A stretch of DNA of 64,000 nt from Ophiobolus disseminans (Eukaryota > Ascomycota > Dothideomycetes > Pleosporales > Phaeosphaeriaceae). The stretch spans positions 316,507 through 380,506 of the forward strand of contig MU006225.1 in NCBI GenBank assembly GCA_010093685.1, read 5' to 3'. Shown here piece after piece: positions 34,665 to 45,740 of the stretch (its first letter is position 1; every line of letters begins with the position of its first letter). Made by a program: the position numbers and the translations under genes. The notes under the pieces were generated by a model. The model had not been told where the DNA came from. It searched no databases and was given only the letters and a program-made list of their open reading frames with translations.

Positions 34665-35955
34665 ATGCGAGACCTGTCATTCATCAATGCCCTGCCTCTG
34701 GATGAGCAGCTGAAATTGCTCAACGGTCCAGCATTGAAGGCGCCTCCAGGGACAACATCGAATTTGGTCAATCCACCTAATCTCAACGGTGTCGCGTGCA
34801 GTGTCATGTTAAGCTCCGCCATCATCTGTACTTTGCTGGTGTCTCTTCGTCTCTACTCGCGTATCTTCTATCACAAAAAGTTCCACCTCGAAGACCTCGC
34901 TGCAGTGGCCGCATTGGTGCGTCTCTTCCTAAAGTCTCTGTGAGAAGTGATCTGATTACGTGACAGGGAACTTTCGCGGGGTTTCTGTACTCCTCTTGGA
35001 TGACCTTGCTCCATCCTGGACTCTTCGTCCACCAATGGAACGTATCACTTAGGACAATGTTCCACGCTGCATATGTGAGTTGTCAACTTCTCTGCCGTTG
35101 CACTCTTTTTAACAATCAAATCTAGTATATGACCGTCGGCGTCACGTTCTATGGGAACGTTATCATGTGTCTTAAAATCGGAATTCTCCTGGAATGGTCC
35201 AAAACTTTCGTACCTCGTGGCCATCGAAATACCTTTTGGTGGACTTGCCATGTCTTTCTCGGTATCAACGTCGTCTTCTACACAATCTGCACATTTGTGG
35301 AGACTTTTGGGTGTCGGCCACGCGCGAAGCTTTGGGACTTTACTTTATCGGGTACATGCTTAGACATGCCAAAGGTCAATATTGCCTCAGCTGTGGTCAA
35401 CTTCCTGTCTGACCTTGTAATCTTGGTGCTGCCTCAGAGAATCATCTGGAGCCTGCATATGTCGACATCCAAAAAGGCTGCAGTCGCAGCCCTATTTGCG
35501 CTAGGCGTCTTGTGAGTTTCCTTCATTCAAACTGACAAAACGATCATACACTAACATTGTGATTGAGCGCTTCGATCTGTGCGGCTTTCCGAATTCACAG
35601 CGCAGTAAGGTTTGCAACAAATCCAGACGTCTTATACAACGCCTCCGATATGGGATCATGGTGCACCGCAGAGATTACGGCAGGCTTCCTGGTCCTTTGT
35701 TTGCCTCCAATGCGAAAGATGTTCGTCGAGTCACCTTTTATCCGGAAACTAAAGGATTTCCTTACATGCTCAACGTCGCCCTCGTCTCGAACAACACCAA
35801 GTCAGTCTACTACAACGAGTGCAGAAGGTATAAGAAAGAAGCCCCGCACGGCAAATGATGTTCTGTATACAGACTGGGACAACAGCGACATCATGCATTT
35901 GACGACATTTAGCGTAAAGTCTGGAGCTACAATGGAAAGTGGTGAGCTTAGGTAG
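34665..35955 (+). CDS. Fungal rhodopsin-domain integral membrane protein (PTH11-like fold)
   Basis: Four exons, 34665-34916, 34967-35074, 35126-35511 and 35568-35955, give 377 residues. The introns are 50, 51 and 56 bp, the last with branch point CACTAAC. Seven hydrophobic helices are seen. Family landmarks are the LRLYSR-x-FYHKKFHLEDLAA loop after helix 2, the FGCRPRAKLWD segment after helix 4, GTCLDMPKVNIASAVVNFLSDLVILVLP and the ICAAFRIHSAVRF helix end. These define the PF20684 family, related to PTH11 receptors but without a CFEM domain here. The C-terminal 80 residues are hydrophilic and Ser/Thr-rich. Role: probable plasma-membrane sensor, unproven. The first ATG (34665) is used because the upstream in-frame codon is TTG. 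Confidence 0.85.
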
Positions 35956-36227
35956 AAGCTGATAGGAGGGTCATATGAAGGGAAAAAGGAGAGTTATTGA
36001 TTGCAAGTGAGTTACCAGTTGGGGAGTTCCAGGCACATTCATTCTGGCACAAGCCATCCTGTCATATGCCAGCGCGCATACTGATGGCTGTTGGTACATG
36101 ACTTTCCCTTCATGCGTTCGCCAAACCTCAGGTTTACGAGGCGCCCTCCCAACCTGGCGATCCGATAAGCCATGGCCTCAACCCCCTTCCAAATTTGGTC
36201 GAGACCTCCAAACTGTCCATGACTCTC

Positions 36228-36881
36228 CTACGCATTCGACACGGCTGGACACTTGCCAACAAACTTCTTCTCTTCTATTTCTCTCAACAACCACTCCGCC
36301 AACGCCTTCCTGTCAAGACTCAACCCAACATCACCAACGAACCCCGCCTTAACAGGGACCGCTTCTCCATTCTTCAGGATCGGCACCCTAAAAACTGTCC
36401 AGCCGAGTTCATCAGCCGGTGTCCTTGTCACAATCGGCGCAAATCCATTGATCTCGTCGTACGCGGGCCGGACCAATAAATACACAACCATTATCATCAG
36501 CCAGTACGCGATGGAAAATTTGTCCTCGGGGGCCTTGTAAGATGCGGTACTAAGCACGAGTGTGCGGTTGTACCTGTACTTTTGCAGCAGTGGCACGATG
36601 ATCTTGAAGCCGTCGGTGATTGGCAGCTGGCCCTTCTTTTGGCTCTGGACCGGTCCAAGAAATGAGATGCATGTCTTGGCACCGCCGGATATGGCCTTCT
36701 CTAGAGCAGCAGCGTCGTGAAGATCGCCGACAATGGTCGTTGCGTTGGATGAGATTTCGGTGGGGAGCTTGGAGGCGTTGCGTACGTAAAGGGTCAGGGT
36801 GTGGGAGTTGCGTAGGGCGGCGAAGCAGAATGCTAGGCCGGCTGGACTTGTGCCGCCGAGCACGAGAATGTGACGAGCCAT
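36228..36881 (-). CDS. NAD(P)-binding Rossmann-fold protein (NmrA/NAD(P)H-binding type)
   Basis: A single-exon gene of 217 residues. The N-terminus (HILVLGGTSPAGLAFCFAAL) is a glycine-rich dinucleotide-binding loop. TLYVRNASKLP gives the second strand with the Arg expected for NADP(H) preference, and IVGDLHDAAAL the next strand. This pattern is that of atypical short-chain dehydrogenase-like PF13460 proteins. The catalytic YxxxK of classical SDRs is not evident. The reaction is unknown; relatives act as redox sensors or epimerase-like reductases. No frame breaks are seen. Confidence 0.78.
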   Translation of the reverse strand: MARHILVLGGTSPAGLAFCFAALRNSHTLTLYVRNASKLPTEISSNATTIVGDLHDAAALEKAISGGAKTCISFLGPVQSQKKGQLPITDGFKIIVPLLQKYRYNRTLVLSTASYKAPEDKFSIAYWLMIMVVYLLVRPAYDEINGFAPIVTRTPADELGWTVFRVPILKNGEAVPVKAGFVGDVGLSLDRKALAEWLLREIEEKKFVGKCPAVSNA

Positions 36882-38117
36882 GTTATGTTAGACTGCAACT
36901 AGTTTTGATTATGGAAGATGTTGATGAAAGTAATGAAAACAGCCCTGGAGTGGTGCCAAGTGTTGCACAGCGCCTGATGTGAGATTCAGAGCTGCTATCA
37001 GTTGGTGCAAAGGGCGCAAGTTCTTATATGGCTAGTCGTTCAAACTCTCTACCCCAGTTTGAATATCTTACTCGCAAACCCGGTCCAAATGTTGCGGACA
37101 TGATGCTGAATAATGACCTGACGCTTGGCATCGGAACGGATGACACCTCCATCCGGACCCTGAAATCAAAAGATGGCTACCCTAACCCGTCCAATCTTCT
37201 ATTACGATAGCGCTTGCTATTTATGACACCTCAGTTTCAGCACCCCAATTTTCCTTACATTAACGGTATGCGAAGTTGGCGTTGTGTTGTCATGTGGCAG
37301 GGATACGGTGCGTCCGGTCTCACTTCTCGCTTGCAGCCTCGCCATTAGCCCCAGTTCGATCTCATCTGGCACCAACTCTTCGACAACTTATGATGCTTGT
37401 TAATGCTCGGTCTCTGTGTTGTTTCTTCGCGGTGCTGTACCGTATTTCTGTTGATCTCTATATGTTGCATGGTGAAGACTCCGACTCCACGCATAATATG
37501 CGCCATAGAAGTCAGACATCTTTGCGAAAAGCGGTCCTGGGTGCTTTCGCAGATGAAATAGGATGCGGTACGCGACCACAACGATTGCCTGTGAGCGTGT
37601 TATTCGGGCCCAGTCTCACGGTCGGTAAGTCTCATACTTGCAGAATCAGGAGTATGCAGCCAAGCTTGATAGCCCATAACAACGTCGTCCAGATCGCCAT
37701 GCTGAGTGTGCCTGAAAAACCAAAAGCCTCTAATCGTGTAAGGTACAGATAGAGATGGAGCACCTCGTATAACACTAGTTGTGAAGAACCGGGTGAGTGT
37801 GTATCGAACATTAGCCGTGAGGGGACTGTTGGACATTAAGAACTGTGCCACGCTGCTGAACTGCGCCCCTCGGGCACAGGATTTCAATATGGATAGAGTT
37901 CTTTCCGTCGCGCGCCACATGAATTAGTGGTGAGATATGAGTGAAAAGTTCCGTCATGTTGCACCAATATGCTTCATAGCCTCTCTTGCAGCCAATCCGC
38001 CAAATGTCTGGATCCTGGCAACAAGCAATCGTACAACTGTACCTGGATATGTAACACAAAGATTGATCGGGTATCATACCTATACGCCTACAAATGACCA
38101 GCCACCGCTTCCGGCAC
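36882..38117. other. Long intergenic region
   Basis: About 1.2 kb between two minus-strand genes. ORFs on both strands at 37276-37920 have no recognisable features and I do not call them. It holds the promoter of the NAD(P)-binding gene and the 3' flank of CDC23. Confidence 0.4.
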
Positions 38118-40086
38118 TCAGGACCCAGCATCTCCCCTCTCCCGCTCCATCCTTGCTCTGATGTCCCTAACTAGCGCCTTTGCATCCTCTACCTCGACGC
38201 CATCCTGGCATAGCTCGTTCGCAAGCTCCATAGCTCGCTGGTACATACCACGCATGTACTCCCACCTTGCAAGCCATAGCCTGGCTTTGCTCGTGGTCGC
38301 AGTAACGCCGACGCCGCCTGCGCCCTCTGACGCAACGTCGTCAAAGTCCGGGCCTTCTTCTTGGGCGAGCACGAGCTCCATGTAGGCAGCGCACTCGTTC
38401 ATGTTGTGTATGCGTTCGTACAGCAGAGCGATCTGATACAGCACTTCTGGGTCAAGTATGCCACCGCCGAGACTGGAAACTTCGCCGCTGCCAAAGGAGG
38501 AGCCGACACCAGCGTCGTAGTAGGAGCCTGCCACCAGCGCGCGCTTGTATGCGCGGATTCCGTTCATGACCTTTCCCACTTTGCCGAAGCACTGTCCGAC
38601 TGCCATCCAGAGCTTCGGGTCGTACGGGCGAAGTGCAGCGGCGCGCTGGTGGTAAAAAAGGGCGTAGGAGTGCATCTCGAGGACCTCGTATGTTTGGCCG
38701 AGGCCGTACCACGCGCGGTAGTCTTTGCGATTAACATCGACGGCGCGGCGGTAGGACTCGATGGCTGCGTGCGTGTTCTTCATCTCAACGAACTCGTGGC
38801 CCATGAGGGTCCAGGCGGACAGGAAGGAGCGATCGAGGGTCAGGGCCCGGCGGAAGTACATGACGGCCTTTTCGTGCTCTGACTTCAGTGAGTAATAGTT
38901 GCCGACGACGCAGCATGTTTCCGGCCGGAACTTGTCTGTCGAGGTCGCGAGCTGGGCCAGGAAGGCGAGCTTCGGTCGCATGCCCATGACGTACAGGATG
39001 TTGGAGTAGTTGTCGAGCTGGTCGATGCGGTGCGGGTCCGAAATGATGAGGTCGGAGAAGATCTGCTCGGCATCGTCGAAGTCTTTGTTGTGGTAGTGCA
39101 GCAGGGCGCGCTGCGTCTGGAGGAAGGCGGAGCCGGGGAAGATGGCCAGGATGTGCGACAGCGACTGGTGGATGTCTTCGCTGACCGAGTAGAGCTCCTG
39201 CGAGGCGTGGACGTGGAAGATGAAGGCCATGAGGTTCTGCGGCAGGCGCGGGACCATGCGGGCGAGCTCCTCGGGCGTGCCCATCAGGCTCATGAGCTCC
39301 TGCCAGGCGCCCCAGTTGTGGGGGTAGAGGGTGACGCTCTTGACGAGGTAGTCGGTGCCCAGCTGCTCGTTCTTGCCCTTGGCGAGCACGATGCCGTAGA
39401 GGTACTCGAGCCAGCCCTGGGGCTGCCGCGCGCTGCTGGCGAGGCTGGCGAACCACTGCTCGAGCACGGCGGAGATGGCCGAGAGCTCCTTGTTCAGCGT
39501 GACGCCGCCGTCCTGGGGGCCCAGGATCATCTCGCTGTCCTCGTTCATGCGCTTCTCGCCGGCAATGTACTTGGCGTAGAGGGCGAGGAAGAGCGACTTC
39601 TGGCTCAGGCCCGTCACCGACGCGGATGGGAGCCGGGGTGTGGCATGCTTGGTCTTCGCGACGGGCGACGTGGGCTGGACGAAGCCCTTGGGCAGCGGCC
39701 CGGGCAGGAAGACGGCGGCGCAGCGGTCGTACTCACGGCAGTCAAAGTACGTCTTTGCGAGGAGGTACTTGTGCGCCTCGCGGGCTTCCAGGCGCCGTTC
39801 GGTGGCGTCTCTGGAGGAGGCCGTGGGTGAGGGCGGCGGCGTCGAGCCGGACATGGGCGAGTCGACGTCCGTGTCGGAGCCATCGTCGTCGTCGTGGGGA
39901 GGGAATGCGTTGAGCAGCTCTGCGGCCCTTGTCAACATCAGCACACCACACCCTCCAGCAGCAGTCGTAGGCGTCGCAGACGCACCATTTCGCCGAGTGG
40001 TACAGGCAGCGCTCGGTGCACGCAACCACGGCGTCCTGCAGCTGCCGCTTCAATTGCGTCTGCTCGCCTTGCGATAGCGCGCTCAT
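38118..40086 (-). CDS. CDC23: Anaphase-promoting complex subunit 8 / Cdc23
   Basis: Two exons, 40086-39986 and 39927-38118, give 636 residues, with a 58-bp intron after the first 33 codons. The N-terminal segment (YHSAKW, then AAELLNAF across the splice) is the conserved start of Cdc23/Apc8. A proline/acidic linker follows (about residues 45-75). At least seven TPR units run from about residue 95 to 560, for example the RAALRPYDPKLWMAVG and YRAWYGLGQTYE helices. Cdc23 is a scaffold subunit of the APC/C ubiquitin ligase, which drives mitotic exit. It works in the nucleus. The gene is divergent from FPP synthase across 231 bp. It is complete, with no lesions. Confidence 0.93.
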
Positions 40087-40317
40087 CCTGCCAGAGACGT
40101 CTATCAGTCACGTGTAGCCGGTTCGTAGGGTCGCATCGAGTTGATGCCTCCAAGTCGGCGCGTCGTCTCCCGCGTATGTTGATGGCGGTGGGGCACCAAA
40201 CAATCCACGCACGGGCCCTCCGCCGCGGAAATTACTGCTTTCACCGCCCGTCCACCAACACCCCTCTTTCAATTGCCCTGGCCTGCACTGTCCGAAATAA
40301 AGCAAAGTCAACCGAAA
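40087..40317. promoter_or_regulatory. Shared divergent promoter of CDC23 and FPP synthase
   Basis: Only 231 bp separate the two start codons, so both core promoters must lie here or overlap the genes. No strong TATA box is seen, as is common for housekeeping genes. Confidence 0.5.
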
Positions 40318-41410
40318 ATGCCGACCACATTGAAAGAGTTCGAGAGCGTGTGGCCACGCATAAGCGCCGATATCCAGGAGCACTGCAAGCAGTACAAGTT
40401 GCCCCAGCAGTCGGTTGATTGGTTCGCAAAGGTACCATCCCAAGAACGCTCACAGGGTCCTTCAGACTCACGTGCCGCAGTCCCTCGACTACAACACCGT
40501 CGGCGGGAAATGCAACCGTGGAATGTCCGTCATAGACACCACGTCCATCCTGACCAACCAGACGCTCGACCCTTCCTCTGAAGACTACTTCCGCCCTGCC
40601 CTGCTAGGATGGATGATCGAGCTGCTGCAGGCCTTCTTCCTCGTCTCAGACGACATCATGGACTCGTCCAAGACCCGTCGTGGAAGCCCCTGCTGGTACC
40701 TGGCCCCCAAGGTCGGCATGATCGCCATCAACGACGCCTTCATGCTGGAAGCGTCCATCTACGTGCTCCTCAAGAAGCATTTCCGCCAAGAGAAGAGCTA
40801 TATCGACATGGTCGAGCTATTCCATGAAGTCACCTTCCAGACCGAGTGCGGACAGCTGTGCGACTTGTTGACTGCGCCTGAGGATGATGTGAACCTCGAC
40901 AACTTCAGCCTGGACAAGTTCACATTCATCGTCATCTACAAGACGGCATACTACTCATTCTACCTCCCTGTTGCTCTTGCTCTCCACTACATCGGCGCAG
41001 CTACCCCCAAGAACCTCCAGACTGCACACGACATCCTCATCCCCATGGGCGAGTACTTCCAGGCCCAGGACGACTACCTTGATGCATTCGCGGACCCCAC
41101 AGTTCTCGGCAAGATCGGCACCGACATCCAGGACAACAAGTGCTCATGGCTGATCAACCAGGCACTCAAGAAAGTTACCCCCGAGCAGCGCAAGCTCCTC
41201 GAAGAGAACTACGGCCAGAAAGACTCACAGAAGGAGGCCAAGGTCAAGGAGCTCTACCACGAGCTGAAGCTGAAGGATTTCTATGAGCAGTGGGAAGAGG
41301 AGCGTGTTTCCGAGCTGAGATCAAAGATTGAGAAGGTGGATGAGTCTGAAGGACTGAAGAAGGAGGTATTTGAAGCATTCCTGAAGAAGATCTACAAGAG
41401 GAGTAAATAA
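40318..41410 (+). CDS. ERG20: Farnesyl diphosphate synthase
   Basis: Two exons, 40318-40431 and 40481-41410, give 347 residues, the usual fungal length. The 49-bp intron joins WFAK to SLDYN. The acceptor CCGCAG at 40480 was chosen over an earlier CACAG because that would leave a 24-bp intron. The first Asp-rich motif is DDIMD (95-99), followed by the expected basic TRRG. The second is DDYLD (235-239). GGKCNRG and FQTECGQ are also in place. The enzyme condenses DMAPP and two IPP to farnesyl diphosphate in the cytosol for sterols, ubiquinone, dolichol and prenylation. It is essential in yeast. Confidence 0.96.
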
Positions 41411-41582
41411 GCAGCAACTCTCCACGAGGACTATGACGAGTAAATCAACAACATCTTACTATTTTCAAGGATACTGTACCGCTTCATGGCATACAGAATG
41501 CCTCATATCATCCGCCTTCCCGCCAAATCCGATCGACGTCCTTATACTCTCTCTCTCACGAACTCATTAATTCTCAAGTCTC

Positions 41583-42012
41583 TCAAAGCGTCCCCCCCCT
41601 GAGTATCTTCCTCACCCTATCCCTCAAACCCCCTTCCCTCACCTCATCCCCTCTCCCCAAAGTATTCTTCCGCCTCGCCCTCCTCTCTCCCCACTTCGGA
41701 TTTCCCCCACATTCCGCCTCCCATACGTCGTCCTTCTCCTTCATAGCCTGCTCGTGGTCTGCATCCGTTCCCTTGAGATTCACGTTCCGTAGTCTCAGCT
41801 CCGCGGTGATGTAGTTTAGTGTCTTTTGCATGTCGCGCGCGTCATTGCCGCGGCAATCTAGTAGCGACAGGTGCTGCGTTACTGAGGCGGAGGTGGCTTG
41901 TAGGAGGGATGTTAGCGTGCTGATGACTAGTTTTGGAGGCCAGGGGTGCGGGTGGGAAAATACCGGGGCGGAGGGGGGGGTGAGATATTGTTGTTGGTGT
42001 GGTGGTAGACAT
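41583..42012 (-). CDS. Small basic/acidic hypothetical protein
   Basis: I do not recognise this family. The C-terminal part is convincing coding sequence: a helix (STLTSLLQATSASVTQHL), then LNYITAELRLRNVNLKG and a highly charged tail rich in Arg, Lys and Glu that ends with TGA at 41583. An ATG at 42012 (MSTTTPTT) can be joined to it by an intron of only 37 bp (41927-41963, GTATTT...ACTAG), which gives 130 residues in frame. That intron is unusually short. Alternatives are a start at ATG 41831 (82 residues), or an indel in the run of eight C at about 41973-41980. The gene converges on FPP synthase, 172 bp away. Confidence 0.5.
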
Positions 42013-42150
42013 TGTAGGTGTGCTTCGATAGTAGAAGGTGTGAGATGATGTTGTGGTAGAAAAGACGCGAGTCTGTGGGTAGGGGTGTAGGAGGGTGCTT
42101 GGAAAGTCGGTGGGTAGCTGTTTGTGGCAATCTTTAGTGGTGAAGGTCAT

Positions 42151-42725
42151 GTGAAAAGCACGTGGGCAGCGTGACTATGCGCATGGCGTGTTTGACACAG
42201 GTGTAAGATACGTAGGTTGCGAAGTGTTGTTTTGGCTGATAGAGTAGGGCAAAGTGACAGCAGCCCCTAGGTCACTGCCACAGGTCTACTACGCGAGCCG
42301 AATGTTGTGAGGGGTGTGTGAAGACTTAGCTTTGATGCGCAGCAGGTCGTGGGTTACTGTCTTCCTACAATGTTGCGTATAGCTTCACGATATAACAAAA
42401 AGCATGCAGTCAAATGCTTCGCTCGATACATTCAAAAGATCCCGTCCATGAAATCCTCTTCTCGCGCGCTTCTAGTCTTCCGATTCCACTCATCATTCTA
42501 ACTACACCAGTAAGTTCCACCCATCCGCCAAAACAGAACCAGGCCTGTCAGCTAGCAACACTTTCCTCGAATAACCAACACTATGAATTGGGCCCATAGA
42601 CATCGCCATCCATGGCCACTAGCCATTATTCAGCACTATTCGCCATATGAGCTTCAAGACATCATGGAGGACTTAGTGATGTAGGTCCACTATAACCCTA
42701 TGTCATCTCACCTCAGGACTCGGCA
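42151..42725. other. Intergenic region
   Basis: 575 bp with no supported gene. A short reading frame at 42583-42680 (starting MNWAHRHRH) might be a first exon of the next gene, but no intron I tried restores the frame. Confidence 0.35.
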
Positions 42726-43877
42726 ATGGTAGAAACCATCTATCGCATTCACACGTACGGTCTATCACACGGAAGTGTCTTTCATAGGTTGCTCCCGGAG
42801 ATGTCGACGACTTTGATTATGGAGGCTCCACAGCAGCAGCAGATCATCTTCGAGCAGCCCGCTGATCAAGTCGTGAGGATACCTGCACCACAAGTGTATG
42901 GCATAGACTATGGGATGGAGCAACTGGCGATCAATTTATCGAACAATAGGCGCAATGCTGCTGGTGTCTCAGAAAACATTGAGGCTGAAAGAGTCAAGCG
43001 GGAAGCTGACGAGGTCAAGAAACAGCTTTTGGTGAAGCGAGAGAAGCTCCAGTTGAAGGCAGAACAGGAGGAATTGGCAGACGCACGCAAACAAGCCATG
43101 CAGGCGGAGGTCGACTGGGAACTTCTTAGGCTCAAGGATGAGAAAAAGAAATTGAAGTGAATGAAAGATCTTGAAGAAGACGAAGCAGCTGCCGAGGAGG
43201 ATGCTATAAGAAACAGGAGGATAGCGCTAAAACGTGCCGATGAGGCTAGAGAGCAAGCTCGCTTGGACGATGAGGCTCAGAGGGAGCAACAGCGTCAGTT
43301 CGAAAGGACGCGAGCCGCCGACAATGCCAGGACAAAACGCCAAAACGAGGATCTCACACGCGAGTTGGATCGACAGGAACATGACGCGTCGGAGGCAAAG
43401 AAAAACGCCATGAGGGCGCGTTGACTTGGGTACCAAAAACGAAACCAGGACCAGCAGGAGGAAGCGGATCGACTGCAGAACCGGGAGCGTGAAGACCGCC
43501 AGCGTATTGAACAGGAGCGCATGGACAAGCAGTACAGTGCTCGAGCGACTGCAAGTCCGCTCCGCATCACAGAAATCCCCAACGACCGTCTCGAGACCCA
43601 TTTCACGGAGCAGGATCATGGCAAGGGCATTGATCTTTACTTCTACCTCGGCCTCGACTGTACAGTGACCCATACCCACGAGAAACTCCTGGAGATGTAC
43701 AGGGCGAAGATCATGCAACATCACCCTGACAAGCAAGCGCATATGTCTCCGGACCAGAGGAAGCACTCTGATGTGCGCGCGCGGCAGATCAATCTGGTGA
43801 GGAGTGTGCTCATTGATGATCCAGAGCGAAGGACGGCGTATGATGACAAGCACGTCATCTCTGAGATGGCTTTTTGA
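42726..43877 (+). pseudogene. J-domain coiled-coil protein with two in-frame TGA codons
   Basis: One frame of 384 codons runs from ATG 42726 to TGA 43877, broken only by TGA at 43158-43160 and 43422-43424. The middle (about residues 85-260) is a long charged coiled coil rich in Glu, Arg, Lys and Gln. The last 85 residues form a J-domain: DLYFYLGLDCTVT, then MQHHPDKQAH with the HPD motif at 43722-43730, then DDPERRTAYDD. J-domains stimulate Hsp70 ATPase. Both stops could come from CGA by a single C-to-T change, and the frame is otherwise intact. So this is a recent pseudogene, a read-through gene or a consensus error. Upstream exons are uncertain. Confidence 0.6.
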
Positions 43878-44275
43878 GGCGTGGAAGACGAACAAGGCGG
43901 TGCTGACGCCATATAGGCCGAGGTAGTGGCGGCCGAAAGGGGATGAGGGGTATAGATGTTGAAGAAGTGTTGTTTGGTGCTGCCTGTATGTATTCAGTAC
44001 GAGTTTGTAGAATGAGCTGCGGCGACTGCCCCTATGTGATCTAGGTATCCTTGATCGGTCGCGCTTCGTTGAGTAGCGATGATGATCTTGCTTGCATCAA
44101 GTTGTTAGCATTCTGTGATGTTGCCTACTTTCACCTTCACTCTGTCGGAGTCATGTCGGCGAAAGTAACCCTGTTCCGATTTGCGTTAGCTTGGACGACG
44201 ACAACCTTTTCCAAAACAGAAGGCGCGCCCACAGCTTGCACCTTGCCAGAACGCGCCTTCCATCCCGCCAGCACC
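43878..44275. other. Intergenic region
   Basis: About 400 bp. The frame of the next gene stays open upstream of its chosen start (back to 44051), so part of this could be coding if the ATG at 44153 is used. Confidence 0.35.
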
Positions 44276-44854
44276 ATGACCGAGGAGTCAAACTGCACCG
44301 CTGTGCCCGCCACGGCTGCGTTGCCCAAACCAGACAAGAAGAATGTCAATCTCTTTGACCTTACGATCCTCGTGTATAGCCTCAGCACGCGCGCAACCGA
44401 TACAATCATCGAGAATGCGACCAAGGACCTGCCACTGGCGATGACAAAGCTTGAGATGGCTGAACGCATCCTCCCTTGCAACCATCCCCAGCGCCAGAAG
44501 CACATCGACAATGTCGCAAACATTCAGAAGTTAGTCGCCTACGGAAAGGAACTCCGCGCCGTTATCGGAGCCGAGCGTGAAGCATACTCGGCCAACATGC
44601 CCGAGTACAGCACGGGTTTGTTCGCCGATTACAACCAGACGTGCGTCGTGCGCTTCCTCGGACTCGTCAACGTCGCCTGTGCCAAGATGAAGGAAGTCTG
44701 TCCCGCCATAGCCAGCAGTCCACAGTTCAAGACCCTGGAGGGTTTGCAGAGCCACTTCGAGTGCTGTGAGTCACGTCAGCAGCTTCTCTTAGTCTATCAC
44801 TAACCAGTGACAGGGTCCGACGCCATACGCGAAGTGAGCGAGGGAAAGTGGTAG
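44276..44854 (+). CDS. Hypothetical alpha-helical protein
   Basis: Two exons, 44276-44765 and 44814-44854, give 176 residues. The 48-bp intron has GTGAGT donor and CACTAAC branch point, and it removes the stop at 44801-44803. The start at 44276 sits in CACCATGAC, a good fungal context. An earlier in-frame ATG at 44153 would add 41 residues. I recognise no domain. The protein is mostly helical (LDLP, MTKLEMAERIL, IQKLVAYGKELRAVI) with five or six Cys. No signal peptide is seen with the chosen start. Confidence 0.65.
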
Positions 44855-45332
44855 AGTGCGGACATGGTTCGGCAATACGTAATGTTTCGATACGTATGGA
44901 GGGTGGCACATGGGTGGCGGCGACGACGAACGCCATCGTACGATTGAGACTGCCAAAGTAGCAAACAGGACGTATGAATAATGTTGGAAATGTGTGAAGG
45001 AACGCATACGAACGAGACAGCAAACGATTGGACCAACGTTTAAGGCATTGGGTAGTAATCGAAAAACACTTGACCAACCAAACCTCTCCTCTTGTGGTAT
45101 TTGCAATGTCACGCTCCTAATATGCCGAGTGCTTAGCAAACGTGACAGGTGATTGACGAACGTACCTAGAAGCTCAGACTGCATAAATACCTAGCCTTGG
45201 GCAGCACTGTTCCATCAACACCCACAGCCCTTGCCCCTCACTTAAATACACTCACTTGCGTGAGTTCACCACTGCTGTTCGTCAAGACTCAAAACACTCT
45301 TATAAGCAACTGAAGGCTCTTCCATCACTACC
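44855..45332. other. Intergenic region
   Basis: About 480 bp. The right half is CA/CT-rich (45215-45330), typical of a promoter and 5' leader for the ORF at 45333. Confidence 0.4.
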
Positions 45333-45740
45333 ATGAGCAGTCCAGATCGAGGACGCAGCCGCGGTAGGCACCATCGAAAGCAGAGCATTGACTATGAGCG
45401 TCAGTCACCATCCGTGGTGTCCCGCTTCCCCACTGCCTATTACCCGTATCACAATCGCGACATTTTCGATGAGCAACCTAGCGCTCGCCACCGTAGTAGG
45501 CACTAGCGCAGGCTTAGCATGGACGACGATGACCGCCCTGTTCATCCGCTCCATGGCCACGACCGACGCTTTGTCATGTCATGCAACGGCAAGTGGGTGA
45601 TCGGGGAGGGCGATAGACGCGACCGCGAACATGTGGTCGAGAACAGCTTCGAGCATAGAGACGACGGTCGCCGGATCCACATCCCCCACGAAACCTGGAA
45701 AAATCACGGACACGACGAGAGGCAGCGCAGGCCTGCGTGA
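45333..45740 (+). pseudogene. Arginine/histidine-rich hypothetical protein with in-frame TAG
   Basis: From ATG 45333 (MSSPDRGRSRGRHHRKQS) the frame reads 57 codons to a TAG at 45504-45506. It then continues open in the same frame to TGA 45738-45740, with a similar composition (DRRDREHVVENSFEHRDDG, HIPHETWKNHGHDE). The whole would be 135 codons if the TAG were a CAG. The product is hydrophilic and rich in Arg, His and Asp. No family is recognised. It may be a one-stop pseudogene, or two short ORFs. Confidence 0.4.

Noticed and set aside
37276..37920. ORFs of about 100-158 codons on both strands
   Set aside because: They have no recognisable motif, splice pattern or codon character, and lie in an intergenic stretch.
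39030..39830. 266-codon plus-strand frame and 223-codon minus-strand frame (38785-39456)
   Set aside because: Both are shadows of the GC-rich part of CDC23.
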